The notes under the pieces are model-generated. The model saw only the letters and a program-made list of their open reading frames with translations, did not search any database and was not told the DNA's origin. 16,898 nt of DNA from Verrucomicrobia bacterium UBA1211. GTDB taxonomy: Bacteria > Verrucomicrobiota > Kiritimatiellia > RFP12 > UBA1067. The translations under genes were made by a program, and so were the position numbers. Shown piece by piece: positions 15,967-16,898 of this stretch (the first letter of the stretch is position 1; each line of letters starts with the position of its first letter). The stretch is taken from contig DBXN01000054.1 of NCBI GenBank assembly GCA_002309585.1, positions 530 to 17,427 on the forward strand, written 5' to 3'.

Positions 15967-16898
15967 TCATTTTCCGATGAGCGTGTTGACATACTCCAGG
16001 CGACCGCGTGAGCGCGGCAGGAATCCCGCCTCATCCGGTTCCGGTGTTTTCGCTGAAAAGGCCGCGCCCTCCCGTAAAAGGGCGAGCAGTTCCAGCCAGA
16101 GGGGATCGTAGCGTCCGGCGAACGCGAACTTCCCGTTCGCCTCCAGTCCCCGGCCGCCGCACGCCTTGGCGAGATGCGCCACAAGGGCGGGGCTCATCTC
16201 CGGGCGCGTGAGGTCCACCCATTCCCAACGGCGGTCACCCGCGATACCCACGCGTTCGGGCGAGAGTTGGCCGTGGCAGGATGCGCACGAGCGGGCGAAG
16301 AACTGCTGGTATTTCACGGCCCACGGCGCGATTTTGTCGGTGTCGGGCATGCCCCACCGGTCGCGTTTACCGCGCGCCAGGAGATGCGCGCAGTCGGTGG
16401 TGGAATAGTACGGCACCATCGCATCGATCCACTCGTACACGCGCCGTTTCTCCTCCGGCGTGAGAACGGACCCACAGTGGGACGCTTCAAGGTACATCGG
16501 CAGGCGACTGGCGAACGAGCCCGTCTGGCGCGGCCGCAGGACATCCGCGAAGCCGTAGTTGAGAAGGATGGAGTGGATGAGGGGCTTTTCTTTCGCCGCG
16601 CCGGGGGCGCCGCCGTAGGAGATGTAACTCGTTCGGTCGCTGCTTGCCCGCTCGTTCAGGCCATCGTAGCTCCTGCAGAAAAAGCGTGTGCGCCCGTCTT
16701 CGAGCGAGAGGCCCTTCGCGGGCGCGGTGCCGCCGTGGCAGCGCACGCACCGGCTGTTCCAGATGGGCTGGATGTCGCGCATATAATCCATCACGCCGGC
16801 GCGCGGGGCATCGGGCGGAGTGAGGGGAGTCGGGTCGCGTCGGGAGGCCTCGCCGGAGAACGGGCCGCTTGCGGTCGTGCGGCCCTCATGGCAGCCGA
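15967..16898 (-). CDS. HzsA-related multi-haem c-type protein, C-terminal part (cut by window edge)
   Basis: The reading frame is open to the right edge, so the true start lies outside; 310 codons are visible. Two complete haem c sites are seen, 'CVRCH' and 'CASCH', and a probable third at the edge ('GCHEGR', with its first Cys off the window). The text 'DIQPIWNSRCVRCHGG', 'KGLSLEDGRT', 'FASRLPMYLEASHCG', and 'EEKRRVYEWIDAMVPYYST' fits the large hydrazine-synthase-alpha-related proteins common in Planctomycetes, Verrucomicrobia and Lentisphaerae. Those are exported and carry haem, but their function outside anammox bacteria is not established. Nothing suggests hydrazine synthesis here, since no partner subunits are visible. 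An internal GTG/ATG at 16794/16791 is in frame but is not the start, because the frame and the haem motif continue upstream. It converges on the GH3 gene. Confidence 0.85.
   Translation of the reverse strand, partial: GCHEGRTTASGPFSGEASRRDPTPLTPPDAPRAGVMDYMRDIQPIWNSRCVRCHGGTAPAKGLSLEDGRTRFFCRSYDGLNERASSDRTSYISYGGAPGAAKEKPLIHSILLNYGFADVLRPRQTGSFASRLPMYLEASHCGSVLTPEEKRRVYEWIDAMVPYYSTTDCAHLLARGKRDRWGMPDTDKIAPWAVKYQQFFARSCASCHGQLSPERVGIAGDRRWEWVDLTRPEMSPALVAHLAKACGGRGLEANGKFAFAGRYDPLWLELLALLREGAAFSAKTPEPDEAGFLPRSRGRLEYVNTLIGK

Overview
The window looks like chromosomal DNA from a free-living or gut-associated bacterium of the PVC group (Kiritimatiellota, Lentisphaerota or Verrucomicrobiota). This is inferred from the gene mix, not from a marker gene: very large secreted LamG-repeat proteins with the 'DGIRN.G...H' opening, a multi-CXXCH protein resembling hydrazine synthase alpha, a Cys-rich DUF1287 protein, and many secreted proteins of unknown family. 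No rRNA, tRNA, CRISPR array, transposase, phage gene or plasmid gene was seen.

Left part (1-5151, minus strand). Five genes run leftward. Reading in the direction of transcription they are a bile-acid:sodium-symporter-family (BASS) transporter, a secreted protein of unknown family that overlaps it by ATGA, a secreted Cys-rich DUF1287 protein, a four-helix membrane protein with a GTG start 19 bases further on, and the beginning of a membrane-anchored or secreted tyrosine/dual-specificity-type phosphatase cut by the window edge. A near-consensus sigma70-type promoter (TTGACG, 17 bases, TATGAT) stands directly before the transporter and would give an almost leaderless message.

Centre and right part (5336-15829, plus strand). 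A divergent cluster encodes only exported enzymes and binding proteins: an alkaline-phosphatase-superfamily phosphodiesterase, a glycerophosphodiester phosphodiesterase (GDPD) fused to three LamG modules, a second three-LamG protein without the GDPD part, and a family 3 glycoside hydrolase. A bipartite hairpin terminator follows at about 15858-15906. The two LamG genes are tandem paralogues over about 3.1 kb. The first is broken by one missing C in a C tract (7691-7695, five Cs, against six in the paralogue), so the GDPD part ends early at 7707 while the remaining 2.6 kb stays open in the next frame. The combination suggests breakdown of a polymer that carries both sugar and phosphodiester (for example glycerophosphate) groups. 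That is an inference.

Far right (15967-16898, minus strand). The C-terminal end of a large secreted haem-c protein of the HzsA-related type enters from the right edge and converges on the glycosidase.

The points most worth following up are the homopolymer frameshift in the GDPD-LamG gene, the tandem paralogues with a sharp patch of identity at their ends, the repeated Trp-x-Trp/Cys-pair module between LamG domains, and the possible phosphoglycan-degrading operon.
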